Below, one piece after another: positions 16,222 to 25,698 of a stretch of 64,000 nt of DNA. Numbering within the stretch: position 1 is the stretch's first letter; each line of letters starts with the position of its first letter. Position numbers and translations under genes: made by a program. A model generated the notes under the pieces. It worked only from the letters and a program-made list of their open reading frames with translations, made no database searches and was not told the origin of the DNA. Where the stretch lies: NCBI GenBank assembly GCA_963733065.1, contig CAVTBT010000005.1:1-64000 (forward strand). The letters run 5' to 3'. The DNA comes from CAVTBT01 sp963733065. Its GTDB lineage: Bacteria; Actinomycetota; Thermoleophilia; Gaiellales; Gaiellaceae.

Positions 16222-16782
16222 GTGACGCCGCCGCCCGGAATACCAAGCGAGACGAAACTCGAACAGCGGCTCGACCGGGCGATCGACCGCGTCGTCACAC
16301 CGCGCGGGGCGGCCATCGTGATCGCCGCAACGACGATCGCCATGACGGCCGGGGCCGGAATCCTGATGACGGTCATCGACCGCGAGAACTACCCGACGAT
16401 CGGATCAGGGCTCTGGTGGGCCGTCCAGACGACCACCACCGTCGGGTACGGCGACAACGTGCCGACGACATCCGCCGGGCGATTCCTCGCCGCGCTCGTC
16501 ATGCTGTTCGGGATCGGCTTCCTCACTGTCATCACCGCCGCGATCACGAGCACGTTCGTCGCGCGCTCGCGCGTCGAACTGATGCGCTCCGGTGAAGATG
16601 CTCCGACAGCCGAGCAGTTCCGCCAGCTCGACGGCCGGCTCGAGCGGATCGAAACCGCCCTGGCCGGTTCCCCGCGCCTCGAGCCGCCGCAGTCGGCCGG
16701 CGAAGCTGCGACGGCGGAGCAGCTCCGTGAGCTCGACAGGCGGCTGGAGCGGATCGAAGCCGCCGTCACTCGTCCCTCGTAA
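16222..16782 (+). CDS. Two-helix potassium channel with coiled-coil tail
   Basis: A 186-residue channel: a membrane helix at 29-51, a pore loop with the K+ filter TVGYGD (73-78), and a second helix at 86-112. The tail contains two related 20-residue units (AEQFRQLDGRLERIETAL and AEQLRELDRRLERIEAAV) that look like a tetramerising coiled coil. It has no RCK domain, so gating by nucleotides is unlikely. It starts at a GTG. The AI-2E-type exporter follows 41 bases later. Confidence 0.9.
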   Translation: MTPPPGIPSETKLEQRLDRAIDRVVTPRGAAIVIAATTIAMTAGAGILMTVIDRENYPTIGSGLWWAVQTTTTVGYGDNVPTTSAGRFLAALVMLFGIGFLTVITAAITSTFVARSRVELMRSGEDAPTAEQFRQLDGRLERIETALAGSPRLEPPQSAGEAATAEQLRELDRRLERIEAAVTRPS

Positions 16783-16823
16783 CGCATCAAGGACTCTGCC
16801 TGCACCGGCCGAAACCAACTCAG

Positions 16824-17909
16824 ATGACGTCGGGCGGCACCAAGCGCGTCGAGTTGATCCTGCCGATGCGAACGGTGCTGCTGGTGGCCGCGACGGTCGG
16901 TGTGCTGGCGGCGTTCGTGGCGATCGGCGACACCTTCCTGATCGTCTTCATCGGGATCTTCCTGGCACTCGTGTTCGAGGCGCCGGTGCGCTACCTGATG
17001 GCGAAGACGCGAATGTCGCGCGGGGTGGCGGCGACAGTGACGGTGCTCGGCACCGCCCTCGCGGTGCTGGTGATCGCGCTGCTGTTCCTGGTGCCGCTCG
17101 TGGGCAACGTTCGAGACTTCCTCCAGGAGCTGCCGGCGACGGTCGAGCAGCTGCGCGAGTCCGACGAGCTGTCGTGGCTGGGCGACAGCGGGGCCGCCGG
17201 GAACGTGCAGGACGGATCGGAGCAGCTCTCGGCGTCGGTGCCGGACGCGATCTCATCCGTGCTCGGCATCGCAGGCGACTTCTTCTCCGCGTTCCTCGTG
17301 ACGTTCACGATCATCTTCATCTGCGTGTTCCTGCTCAGCGACGTCGCGAACCTGAAGCGGTCGTTGGCGAGCGTGCTGATGCCGGGGGACGACGACCGCT
17401 GGCTGGAAGTGTGGGAGCGTGTCACGACCTCGATCTCGCGCTGGGCGATCGGCGTCGTCGCGATCGCGGTGATCGCCGGCACGACCCAAGGGCTCACGGC
17501 CTGGCTGCTCGGGTCGAGCTATGCCGTCGCGCTGGGGGTCATCGCGGGGCTGCTCGACATGATCCCGAACATCGGCGCCACCATCGCCGGAGTGATCCTC
17601 GTTCCGGCGCTCCTGGCCGAGGAAGGACTCACCGCGGCGATCATCATGCTCGTCGTCCTGCTCGTCTACCAGCAGGTCGAGAACAACGTTCTCACCCCGA
17701 AGATCCAGGGCAAGGCTGTCAGCCTCTCCGGCTTCTTCATCATCGTCGCCGTCACGCTGTTCGGCGCGCTGCTGGGCGTCCTCGGCGCGCTCACCGCGGT
17801 GCCACTCGCCGCGACGATCCAGATCTTCGTGCAGGAGCTGACGAAGGAGCGCCGGGCCAGGGTCGAGGCGGCCAACGCTGCGCTCGAAGCTCCCGCAGCG
17901 CCGGGATAG
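16824..17909 (+). CDS. AI-2E family exporter/permease
   Basis: A 361-residue membrane protein of the AI-2E (PerM/TqsA) family. A hydrophobic N-terminal pair, a long extracytoplasmic middle segment (residues 90-150) and a C-terminal helix bundle with LLDMIPNIGATIAGVILVPALL and QQVENNVLTPKIQGKAVSLSG are family marks. Members export signals, act as Na+/H+ antiporters or have unknown substrates. A second, frameshifted relative lies at 29010. Confidence 0.88.
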   Translation: MTSGGTKRVELILPMRTVLLVAATVGVLAAFVAIGDTFLIVFIGIFLALVFEAPVRYLMAKTRMSRGVAATVTVLGTALAVLVIALLFLVPLVGNVRDFLQELPATVEQLRESDELSWLGDSGAAGNVQDGSEQLSASVPDAISSVLGIAGDFFSAFLVTFTIIFICVFLLSDVANLKRSLASVLMPGDDDRWLEVWERVTTSISRWAIGVVAIAVIAGTTQGLTAWLLGSSYAVALGVIAGLLDMIPNIGATIAGVILVPALLAEEGLTAAIIMLVVLLVYQQVENNVLTPKIQGKAVSLSGFFIIVAVTLFGALLGVLGALTAVPLAATIQIFVQELTKERRARVEAANAALEAPAAPG

Positions 17910-18027
17910 CGCAAGCGGCGCTGCTCGTCCTCGCCGACGGTCGCCGTTTGACCCCCGGGCACTGCGCGCGAGAGGATCGCGGTCCGCCGCAGGATCCCAG
18001 CGGCGCTCTACCGCTCTCTCGACGCCG

Positions 18028-19398
18028 TTGACGCCGCTTGCCGACAAAGTGTCCGCCCTCATGCCCGGGCTGAGGGCAGATCTCGCGCGGCTCGTCGCGA
18101 TCCCGTCGGTCTCGATGACCAACTACCCGCCGGAAACGCACGCAGAGCTCATCGCCGCTCGAGATGCGGTCGTGGAGCTCCTCGAGGGCGCCGGAGTCCA
18201 GACGATCCGGTCCCTGGAGCTGCCGGACACCGCGCCGGTCGTGATCGGCGAGATCCCCGCACCGGAAGGCGCACCGACCGTGCTGCTCTACGGGCACTAC
18301 GACGTCGTCCCCGCCGGCGACGAGGAGAAGTGGGGCTCCCCGCCGTTCGAACTGACCGAGCGCGACGGAGCGCTCTACGGACGCGGATCCGCCGACACGA
18401 AGTCGAACATCGTCGCCCACGTCGGTGCGCTCCGGGCGTGGGAAGGGCGGCCGCCGGTCGGGATCAAGGTCGTGGTCGAGGGACAGGAGGAAGTGGGCAG
18501 CGCGCTCAACGACTACCCCGCGACTCACCCCGGCCTCTTCCGCGCCGACGCGATGCTCATCGCGGACATGGGCAGCGTGCGACCGGGGGTGCCGACGCTC
18601 ACCATCGGTCTGCGCGGCATGGCTCAGACGACGATGGAGGTCGAGACGCTCGCCGGCCCGAAGCACTCGGGGCAGTACGGCGGCGCCGCGCCGGACGCGC
18701 TCGGCGTGCTCCTGCAGGCACTCGCGACGCTCCACGACGAGCACGGCGACGTGGCGGTGGAGGGCCTCAGGCGCGAGCCCTGGACCGGGGCCGGCTACTC
18801 GGAGGACGAGTTCCGCACGCTCGCGGAGGTGAAGGACGGGCTTCCGCTCGTCGGGTCGGGCGATCTCGGGTCACGGGTCTGGTCGGGCCCTGCCATCACG
18901 GTCACGGGCATCGACATCACCTCGGTCGACGACGCGCTCAACGCCGTCAACCCGCGCGCTCGGGCGAAGATCAACACGCGCGTCCACCCGGCCCAGGACG
19001 CCGACGAGGCGCAGGACGCGGTCGTCCGCCACCTCGAGGCTGCGCGGCCGTTCGGGATCGGCCTGACGGTCCATCCCGGCGTGACGGGCAACGGGTTCCT
19101 CGCCGACACGACCGGCCCGGCCTACCGGGCGGCGCGCGAGGCGATGGAGGCCGCGTGGGGCATTGAGGCCTCGTACGCGGCGACCGGCGGATCGATCCCG
19201 CTCGTGAACGCCCTCCATGTCGCCGTGCCGGACGCCGAGATCCTGCTGCTCGGGACGACCGACGGCTACGCGAACATCCATGCGCCGAACGAGCGGGTGC
19301 TGCTCGAGGAGTTCGAGAAGGCGGTGCTCGTCGAGGCGGAGTTCCTCGGCCGCTTCGCCGAGGCGTTCGCGAAGGGATCGAGCGAGGAGGGAGCATGA
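18028..19398 (+). CDS. M20-family metallopeptidase (dipeptidase-like)
   Basis: A 456-residue zinc peptidase. Catalytic motifs are GHYDVVP (His90, Asp92), GRGSADTKSN (Asp123) and the general-base EGQEEVGS (Glu154/155). The dimerisation domain spans roughly 215-350. It starts at TTG; no better start is visible. Relatives hydrolyse dipeptides, carnosine-like or aminoacyl-amide bonds. Its stop overlaps the ATG of the AbgT transporter (ATGA), so the pair is translationally coupled: import of an amide-linked glutamate or peptide followed by hydrolysis. Confidence 0.9.
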   Translation: MTPLADKVSALMPGLRADLARLVAIPSVSMTNYPPETHAELIAARDAVVELLEGAGVQTIRSLELPDTAPVVIGEIPAPEGAPTVLLYGHYDVVPAGDEEKWGSPPFELTERDGALYGRGSADTKSNIVAHVGALRAWEGRPPVGIKVVVEGQEEVGSALNDYPATHPGLFRADAMLIADMGSVRPGVPTLTIGLRGMAQTTMEVETLAGPKHSGQYGGAAPDALGVLLQALATLHDEHGDVAVEGLRREPWTGAGYSEDEFRTLAEVKDGLPLVGSGDLGSRVWSGPAITVTGIDITSVDDALNAVNPRARAKINTRVHPAQDADEAQDAVVRHLEAARPFGIGLTVHPGVTGNGFLADTTGPAYRAAREAMEAAWGIEASYAATGGSIPLVNALHVAVPDAEILLLGTTDGYANIHAPNERVLLEEFEKAVLVEAEFLGRFAEAFAKGSSEEGA

Positions 19399-21077
19399 GC
19401 GAGCAGGCGGCACCACCTCCTCCGGCCGCCGAGCCCTCCGACGGGATGATGCAGCGGATCCTGGGGGCGATCGAGCGCGGCGGCAACAAGATGCCGAACC
19501 CGGCCATCCTGTTCGTCTGGCTCTGCGTGATCGTGATCATCCTCTCCGCCCTGCTCGCCTGGGCGGACATCAAGGTCACCTACCAGGTCGTCGAGCCCCC
19601 GCCCATTCCGGTCGAGGAGGTCGTCCAGGGCGGCTCCACGCAGCCCTCCGGCGGGCTGCCGAACGCGTCCGTCCAGGAGGGCGACTACACCGTCCGCGAG
19701 GAGACGGCGTCCATCCAGAGCCTGCTGTCCGCCGACGGAATCCGGTTCCTCTTCACCTCGTTCGTCGCCAACTTCCGCAACTTCGCGGCCGTCGCGATCA
19801 TCCTCGTGGTGATGATCGGCGTCGGCCTGGCCGAGTCCGCCGGCCTGATCGGAGCGCTGATCCGGAAGCTCGTCAGCGTCTCGTCGGAAGCGATGCTGAC
19901 GCCAATCATCATCTTCATCGGCGTCCTCTCGAGCATCGCCTCGGACGCCGGGTACCTCGTGCTGATACCCCTGGGCGCAGCCGCGTTCAAGAGCGTCGGC
20001 CGCAATCCGCTCGCCGGTATGGCGGCTGCATTCGCAGGAGTCGCCGCCGGGTTCGGCGTGAACTTCCTGATCACGCCGCTCGACGGCGTACTGACCGAGA
20101 TCACGAACGACGCGAGCGCGCTCGTCGACCCCAACCGCTCGATCGACCTCGCGGCGAACCTCTACTTCGGCATCGCCTCGACGATCCTGGTCACGATCGT
20201 CCTGACGTTCGTCTCCGTGCGGATCGTCGAGAAGAGCCTCGGCAAGCACGACGCCGCGCTCGAGAGCGACGACGAATCGCTTGACGCCGACAAGGGGCCC
20301 GAGGTCTCACCGGAAGCCGAGGCGCGGGGCCTTCGCTACGCACTGATTGCCACCGCTGCCGTCGTCGCCGTGATCGCGCTGCTCACCGTCCTCCCGGACG
20401 CGCCGCTCCGCCATCCCGAGTCGGGGGACATCATCGGCGACTCGCCGTTCATGGACAGCCTGATCCTGATCATCACGATCATCTTCTTCGCAGCGGGGTT
20501 GGCCTATGGCCGCGGAGCCGGGACGATGCGGACGAGCGACGAGGTGCTCGCATCGATCACGAAGTCGTGGGCGGGCCTCGCCTCGCTCCTGTTCCTCTTC
20601 CTGCTGATCGCGCAGTTCATCGCGTACTTCAGCTACTCGAACATCGCGCAGGTGTCGGCCGTGAAGCTCGGCGACTGGCTCGAGGAGGCGAACATCGGGG
20701 CGGTGTGGCTGCTGATCGGCTTCGTCTTCGTGACGATGCTGGTCGACATCATCATGCCGGCCGCGATCGCGAAGTGGGCCATCCTCGCCCCGATCTTCAT
20801 CCCGCTCTTCCTGCGGCTCGACGTCGCACCGCAGACGGTGCTGGCTGCCTACCGCGTCGGCGACTCGCCATTGAATGTGGTCACGCCGCTGATGGCCTAC
20901 TTCCCGCTGATCATCATCTTCGCGCAGCGTTACCGCAGGGACGCCGGGATCGGCACGGTCGTCGCGATGATGCTGCCGTTCGTCGTCGTCCTGTCGATCG
21001 TGTGGACCGCGTTCTTCGTGGCGTGGTACCTGCTCGGGATCCCGCTCGGCCCGGGCTCGTCGGTCCACCTCGACTGA
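19395..21077 (+). CDS. AbgT-family transporter
   Basis: A 560-residue permease with about 11-13 membrane helices. AbgT-type features include PNPAILFVWL near the N-terminus, the SDAGYLVLIPLGAAAF re-entrant loop segment and the C-terminal VVTPLMAYFPLIIIFAQRY. AbgT of E. coli imports p-aminobenzoyl-glutamate; other members export sulfonamides. Coupling to an M20 peptidase and a glutaminase supports uptake of a glutamate or glutamine conjugate. A charged cytoplasmic loop (about 285-315) is longer than usual. Confidence 0.9.
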   Translation: MSEQAAPPPPAAEPSDGMMQRILGAIERGGNKMPNPAILFVWLCVIVIILSALLAWADIKVTYQVVEPPPIPVEEVVQGGSTQPSGGLPNASVQEGDYTVREETASIQSLLSADGIRFLFTSFVANFRNFAAVAIILVVMIGVGLAESAGLIGALIRKLVSVSSEAMLTPIIIFIGVLSSIASDAGYLVLIPLGAAAFKSVGRNPLAGMAAAFAGVAAGFGVNFLITPLDGVLTEITNDASALVDPNRSIDLAANLYFGIASTILVTIVLTFVSVRIVEKSLGKHDAALESDDESLDADKGPEVSPEAEARGLRYALIATAAVVAVIALLTVLPDAPLRHPESGDIIGDSPFMDSLILIITIIFFAAGLAYGRGAGTMRTSDEVLASITKSWAGLASLLFLFLLIAQFIAYFSYSNIAQVSAVKLGDWLEEANIGAVWLLIGFVFVTMLVDIIMPAAIAKWAILAPIFIPLFLRLDVAPQTVLAAYRVGDSPLNVVTPLMAYFPLIIIFAQRYRRDAGIGTVVAMMLPFVVVLSIVWTAFFVAWYLLGIPLGPGSSVHLD

Positions 21078-21085
21078 GACCGGAC

Positions 21086-22081
21086 GTGGCCGCCGAGGCC
21101 TTCGTCTCCACAGGGGTGCTGCCGGCGCCCGAGGAGGTGCAGGCGCTCGTGCACGAAGCACATGCGCGCTTTCGCGCGAACGACGAGGGCACCCTGTCCA
21201 CGGTCTATCCCGCACTGCAGCGAGCGTCGCCCGACGACTTCGGCCTCTGCTTGGCCGGCGTCACGGGATCGTTCTACGCGGCCGGTGACGCTGACGTCGG
21301 GCACTCCATCATGAGCGTGGCGAAGCCGTTCGTTTTCGCGCTCGTCTGTGAGGAGCTCGGCCCCGTCGAGGCGGCCCGCCGGGTCGGTGCCAACGCGACC
21401 GGGCTGCCGTTCAACGCGTCCGAGGCGATCGTCAGGAGCTCCGACGGACGCACGAATCCAATGGTCAACCCGGGTGCGATCGCGACGACGAGCCATGTCC
21501 CCGGCGCGACTCCTGAAGCGCGCTGGGAGGCCATTCGCGACGGGTTGTCGTCCTTCGCCGGGCGCGCACTCGCTCTCGACTCCGAGATCTACACGTCGGC
21601 GACGGCGACCAACAGGACGAACCGCGAGCTCACGACCCTGCTCGAGGAGCGGGGTCTCCTCGGCTGCGAAGGGACGGAGGCCCTCGACCTCTACACCCGT
21701 CAGAGCTCGCTCGCCGTCACTGCCCGCGACCTGGCCGTGATGGGAGCGACGCTCGCCGACGGCGGCGTCAATCCGCACACGGGACGGCGGGTCGTGAGTG
21801 CCGAGGCTTGCCGTTGCACGCTCGCCGCGATGGCGACCGCCGGGCTCTACGAGACGTCGGGTGACTGGCTGGTCGGCGTCGGCCTGCCCGGCAAGAGCGG
21901 AATCGGCGGCGGCATCGTGACCGTCTCCCCGGGCAAGGGCGCGCTCGGGACGTTCGCGCCGCTGCTCGACGACGCGGGAAACAGCGTCAAGGGTCAGTTG
22001 GCCGCCCGGTTTCTCGCCCGCGCACTCGGACTGGACGTGTTCGCCTCGACGGCCTCGGTCGCCGAACGGCCTGCGGGCTGA
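21086..22081 (+). CDS. glsA: Glutaminase
   Basis: A 331-residue glutaminase of the serine-dependent (penicillin-binding-like) fold, converting glutamine to glutamate and ammonia. The nucleophile motif is SVAKPF, with NPMVNPGAIAT, RTNRELTTLLEERG and GLPGKSGIGGGI as further family blocks. It starts at a GTG 8 bases after the AbgT stop, making the third gene of the M20-AbgT-glutaminase operon. Together they can turn an imported amide into glutamate. Confidence 0.92.
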   Translation: MAAEAFVSTGVLPAPEEVQALVHEAHARFRANDEGTLSTVYPALQRASPDDFGLCLAGVTGSFYAAGDADVGHSIMSVAKPFVFALVCEELGPVEAARRVGANATGLPFNASEAIVRSSDGRTNPMVNPGAIATTSHVPGATPEARWEAIRDGLSSFAGRALALDSEIYTSATATNRTNRELTTLLEERGLLGCEGTEALDLYTRQSSLAVTARDLAVMGATLADGGVNPHTGRRVVSAEACRCTLAAMATAGLYETSGDWLVGVGLPGKSGIGGGIVTVSPGKGALGTFAPLLDDAGNSVKGQLAARFLARALGLDVFASTASVAERPAG

Positions 22082-22221
22082 CCGTCGCCGCCGACGTCGG
22101 CGTCGTCGCCCCGGAGGAGACGTGGGCGCGGCTAGTGCGTGACGCGGTGCTGGCCGGCACCATCGTCGCCGCGTACTGAACCGCCACGGCAAGGCGCACG
22201 TTCCTCGTCCCGCGCGTCATC

Positions 22222-22701
22222 GTGACAAGCGTCGCGCTCGTGCTCGTCGTCGTCGGCGCGGTCGAAGGCGCGACGACGCAGTCCGCTGCGGCCGTCATCT
22301 TGGCGACGCTGACGGCGGGCATCGCGGTGCTCGTCGCGCGCGACCTCTTTGACCGCGGAAAGGTCGACCTGCAGACCGTCTTCGGCGCGCTGTCCCTCTA
22401 CGTCCTCGTCGCGATCCTCTTCGCATCGCTCTACACGCTCGTGGCCGAGCTGGGCGACGAGGCATTCTTCACGAGCGGCGACGATGGATCTCTCGGCGAG
22501 CGCCTCTACTTCAGCGTCGTCACGATCTCGACCACCGGCTTCGGCGATCTCGCCCCGGCGAGCGGCATCGCTCGCTCTCTCGTCGCGCTCGAGATCGTCG
22601 TCGGCCAGCTCTATCTCGTGACCGTCGTGGCGATTCTGGTGACCGCCGCGACCGCTCGGCTGGCGCCGCGAGACGGCGGCGACTCGACCACCCGGGATTG
22701 A
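22222..22701 (+). CDS. Ion-channel (potassium-type) membrane protein
   Basis: A 159-residue protein with four hydrophobic helices. The pore loop reads YFSVVTISTTGFGDLAP, a K+ channel-like filter (TTGFGD). Compared with the related protein at 35145 it lacks roughly 50 N-terminal residues; an in-frame TGA at 22177-22179 ends the upstream open stretch, so it is either short by nature or truncated. GTG 22222 is the first usable start. Confidence 0.78.
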   Translation: MTSVALVLVVVGAVEGATTQSAAAVILATLTAGIAVLVARDLFDRGKVDLQTVFGALSLYVLVAILFASLYTLVAELGDEAFFTSGDDGSLGERLYFSVVTISTTGFGDLAPASGIARSLVALEIVVGQLYLVTVVAILVTAATARLAPRDGGDSTTRD

Positions 22702-22708
22702 TTCACGG

Positions 22709-22723
22709 CGGCGGCACCCGCCG
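22709..22723 (+). terminator. GC hairpin after the channel gene
   Basis: Stem CGGCGG (22709-22714) against CCGCCG (22718-22723) with a CAC loop, 8 bases after the stop. No T-tract follows. The rest of the 22724-22936 gap shows nothing recognisable. Confidence 0.35.
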
Positions 22724-22936
22724 GGCTCAGGCTCGTTGGGCGAGCAGGGCGGAGGGCCGACCCGACTGCAGCCGCAACTCGGATCGATGCGCGCGCTGCG
22801 GAGCAGCAGCGCGCTGAGGGCGAGGAGCCAGACCGGGAAGACGAGCACGAACCACCGCTGGAAGGAGCGCGGGCGGTCGCATTCCTCGACATCCGGCGCG
22901 ACGTATCCGCCCGAGACGGTGTACAACGATCGGGCC

Positions 22937-23377
22937 ATGATCCGCAGCGAGCGTGAGCGAATCTTCCCGGTGCCCGTCGAGCGCGGGTTCGCCTACATCA
23001 CCGATCTCGACAACTGGCCCTCGTACTGGCCGGGCCTCGTGCACATCGAGCAGGATTCGCGCTGGAGCGTCCCCGGCGACCAGGCGTCACTGGTCGTCCG
23101 GCTCATGCGCCGTGACGTCGAGCTGGCGCTGACCCTCCGCACCTTCGAGCCCGACCGGCTCGTGGTCTACGACAGCGTCCAGGCCGGCCTGCCGGACGCG
23201 CACCACGAGCGGCACTTTCGAGCCGTCGACGGCGGCTTCGCGTATCGGATCGTCGTCGACTACGAGCCACGGCCGGGCCTTCATGGGCTGCTCGACAAGA
23301 CGGTCGTGCGCCGTGGCATCGGGCGCGCCCTCGAGCAGACGATGGACAACCTGGAGCGAGTGCTCGGCTCCACGTGA
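22937..23377 (+). CDS. SRPBCC/polyketide-cyclase-like protein
   Basis: A 146-residue START-like protein. The N-terminal IFPVPVERGFAYITDLDNWPSYWPGLVHIE and the C-terminal helix VRRGIGRALEQTMDNLERVL are the standard SRPBCC ends. Such proteins bind a hydrophobic ligand, and the function cannot be read from the sequence. The ATG at 22937 follows a long upstream open frame that lacks protein-like character. Confidence 0.82.
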   Translation: MIRSERERIFPVPVERGFAYITDLDNWPSYWPGLVHIEQDSRWSVPGDQASLVVRLMRRDVELALTLRTFEPDRLVVYDSVQAGLPDAHHERHFRAVDGGFAYRIVVDYEPRPGLHGLLDKTVVRRGIGRALEQTMDNLERVLGST

Positions 23378-23390
23378 CGTACCGGGTCCG

Positions 23391-23409
23391 TCATGCGCCT
23401 CGCGCATGA
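23391..23409. promoter_or_regulatory. Perfect palindrome upstream of the DUF4239 gene
   Basis: Arms TCATGCG and CGCATGA around a 5-base spacer CCTCG, 42 bases before the GTG at 23452. The architecture resembles the TCATCC-N5 sites further on but the arm sequence differs. It is probably a transcription-factor site. Confidence 0.5.
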
Positions 23410-23451
23410 TCGACCGGGCGTGGATCCCGACGTCCTACGAGCGAGCGGCCG

Positions 23452-24249
23452 GTGTTCTTCCGGCTGAGCAGCATCGAGCTCGGGCTGATCCTCTTCGGGA
23501 TCGTGCTCGGGACGACGTTGCTCGGTGTCGTCGCCGGTCGCCGGCTGCGCGCCCACGCGGAGACCTTGCGCGAGCCGTTCGGCGTTGTGCAGGCAGCGCT
23601 GCTCGGGCTCGTAGCGCTGATTCTCGCGTTCGGCCTGACGATGGCCGTCGGTCGGTACGACTCCCGGCGCGCCGCGGTCGTCGCCGACGCGAATGCGATC
23701 GGGACGACGTACCTGCGCGCGCAGACGCTGCGTGAGCCGATGCGGACGCGATCGCTCGAGCTGCTCGTCCAGTACACAGATACGAGCATCGCGCTGTCGA
23801 ATTCGGTGCCGGGCGGCACGGCCTCCAAGGCGGCGATCGCCCGCGGTGAGCGGCTGCAGCGCGCGCTGTGGCGCCTTGCCGGCGAGGCGCTGGCCGACTC
23901 GCCGACCGACAGCGCGCCGCGCCTCTACGTCGAGACGCTCAACGAGATGATCGACATGCAGACCGTCCGCGTCTCCGCCCTCAACAACCGCGTGCCGAGC
24001 GCCGTGCTGCTCATCGAGATCGTCGGCGCAGCTGTCGGCCTCAGCCTGCTCGCCCTCTACCTGGCGATCCTGTCGCGCGGCGTGATCACCGTGGTCCTTG
24101 CCGCTGCGTTCGTCTCGGTGCTGCTGCTGATCACCTTCGACCTCGATCGCCCGACCCGCGGCTTCGTGAAGGTGCCCGACGCACCGACGGTCGCGCTTCG
24201 GGCGTCGATGACCCTTCCGCCCGCCGCCAGCGCACCTGCCGAGCCGTAG
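23452..24249 (+). CDS. DUF4239 (bestrophin-like) membrane protein
   Basis: A 265-residue protein with two N-terminal helices, a long soluble middle with helix-forming SLELLVQYTDTSI and ALNEMIDMQTVRVSALNNRVP-like segments, and two C-terminal helices. This layout fits the DUF4239 family, distantly similar to bestrophin anion channels. A second member lies at 31057. It starts at a GTG. Confidence 0.75.
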   Translation: MFFRLSSIELGLILFGIVLGTTLLGVVAGRRLRAHAETLREPFGVVQAALLGLVALILAFGLTMAVGRYDSRRAAVVADANAIGTTYLRAQTLREPMRTRSLELLVQYTDTSIALSNSVPGGTASKAAIARGERLQRALWRLAGEALADSPTDSAPRLYVETLNEMIDMQTVRVSALNNRVPSAVLLIEIVGAAVGLSLLALYLAILSRGVITVVLAAAFVSVLLLITFDLDRPTRGFVKVPDAPTVALRASMTLPPAASAPAEP

Positions 24250-24262
24250 CCCTAGCGGGCCG

Positions 24263-24574
24263 TCAGCCGTCGAGCCGCTCGATCAGCCGGACTGTGACCT
24301 CCTCGCCTGCCTGCTTCCCGATCGCCTTCCGCACGTCGGCCTTGACCGGCAGCTTGTGGGTTCCGTCACCCATCGCCATGAACGAGCTCCGGAAGGGATG
24401 GCCGTCGATCGCGCCGCGCACCTTGACGAGGCCGCGGGTGCCGAAGTACTCCGCCGAGCCGGGCCAGACGACATAGGTCCAGCCGCCCTTGCTCGGACTC
24501 TTCTGCAGGGTCGCCGTGAACTGCTCGTCCACCGAACGCTCCTCTCGTACGCGTTTTCGCATGTGGACCTCCAC
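24263..24574 (-). CDS. DUF1905 family protein
   Basis: A 103-residue protein with the DUF1905 pattern: FTATLQKSPSKGGWTYVVWPGSAEYFGTRGLVKVRG, IDGHPFRSSFMAMGDGTHKLPV and KAIGKQAGEEVTVRL. The role is unknown; the domain is sometimes fused to a YdeI-type (OmdA) domain, which is absent here. The ATG 12 bases downstream (MRKRVREE) is an alternative start. Confidence 0.85.
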   Translation of the reverse strand: MEVHMRKRVREERSVDEQFTATLQKSPSKGGWTYVVWPGSAEYFGTRGLVKVRGAIDGHPFRSSFMAMGDGTHKLPVKADVRKAIGKQAGEEVTVRLIERLDG

Positions 24575-24647
24575 CGGAACGGAAACTCATCGCTGGCGTG
24601 CGGGCGAGCCAAGGGCGAGACGGGACCGGCGGCGCGGGTGTAGCGAC

Positions 24648-25607
24648 CTAGTTCCAGGGCAGGTCGTCGAGGCGGGCGAGGTCGAGGTTCCCGCCGCTCA
24701 GCACGCAGCATGTCCTGGTTCCGGGAGGGGCGGTGACGAGGCCGTCGCGGACGGCGGCGACCGTCGCCGCCGCGGCGCCTTCGGCGACCAGCTTGCAGCG
24801 CTCCATCAGCCACACGACGTCGCGTCGGATCGACTCCTCCTGCACCGCGACGACCTCGTCCACGAAGCGCTGCACGAGCTCGAAGGTCTTCTCGCCGACG
24901 CGCTTCACGCGAAGGCCGTCCGCCGTCGTCTCGGCACGCTCGAGCGTCACGAGGCGTCCCTGCTCGACGCTCAGCTTCATCGCCGGCGCGGCGGCCGACT
25001 CGACGCCGACGACCCGGATCGCAGGGTTCGCCTGCTTCAGTGCGGTCGAGACACCGGAGATGAGGCCGCCGCCCCCGATCGGCACGACGACCAGCTGCAC
25101 GTCGGGCCAGTCGTCGAGGATCTCGAGGCCGAGCGTCCCCTGGCCCGCGATCAGATCGAGGTCGTCGAACGGATGGACATACGTGAGGCCCTCGGACTCG
25201 ACGAGCTCGCGCGCCTTCTCGTCGGCCTCGTCCCAGATCGATCCGTGAAGCACTACCTCGGCGCCGTACCCCTTGGTGGCGGCGATCTTCGAGGGTGTGG
25301 CGTTCTCGGCCATCACGACGACCGCGCGGATGCCCATCATCGCCGCCGCCAGCGCCACTCCCTGGGCGTGGTTGCCGGCAGACGAGCAGACGACGCCGCG
25401 CTCACGCTCCTCCGGCAACAGGAGGTGGAGCTTGTAGAGCGGGCCTCGGAGCTTGTACGAGCCCGTGCGCTGGAAGAGCTCCGCCTTGAGGCGGACGTCC
25501 AGGCCCGTCTCCTCGGACAGGAGGCGCGAGGGCAAGAGCGGCGTGTGGTGGATGTGCGGCGCGACGTGCGGACGCGCTGCACGCGAATCCGGGGTCGAGG
25601 AAACCAT
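24648..25607 (-). CDS. Threonine/serine dehydratase (PLP fold type II)
   Basis: A 319-residue enzyme that deaminates L-threonine or L-serine to 2-oxobutyrate or pyruvate. The PLP lysine lies in GSYKLRG (Lys52), the phosphate loop is GGGGLISG and the Asn site is SSAGNHAQG. There is no C-terminal ACT domain in the short product, so it is probably the catabolic, allosterically simpler form. ATG 25607 (MVSSTPDSR) is preferred over the upstream 25664, which adds an Arg-rich non-conserved leader. It could also act on 3-hydroxyaspartate. Confidence 0.9.
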   Translation of the reverse strand: MVSSTPDSRAARPHVAPHIHHTPLLPSRLLSEETGLDVRLKAELFQRTGSYKLRGPLYKLHLLLPEERERGVVCSSAGNHAQGVALAAAMMGIRAVVVMAENATPSKIAATKGYGAEVVLHGSIWDEADEKARELVESEGLTYVHPFDDLDLIAGQGTLGLEILDDWPDVQLVVVPIGGGGLISGVSTALKQANPAIRVVGVESAAAPAMKLSVEQGRLVTLERAETTADGLRVKRVGEKTFELVQRFVDEVVAVQEESIRRDVVWLMERCKLVAEGAAAATVAAVRDGLVTAPPGTRTCCVLSGGNLDLARLDDLPWN

Positions 25608-25698
25608 CGGCGTGAGCACGTTACGCCAAGTCGATCTCCGGGCGCGAGGCGTGACGTTCGTCATGCCTGACCGGTGACGCCTGTGCAGACGCGGCCTG

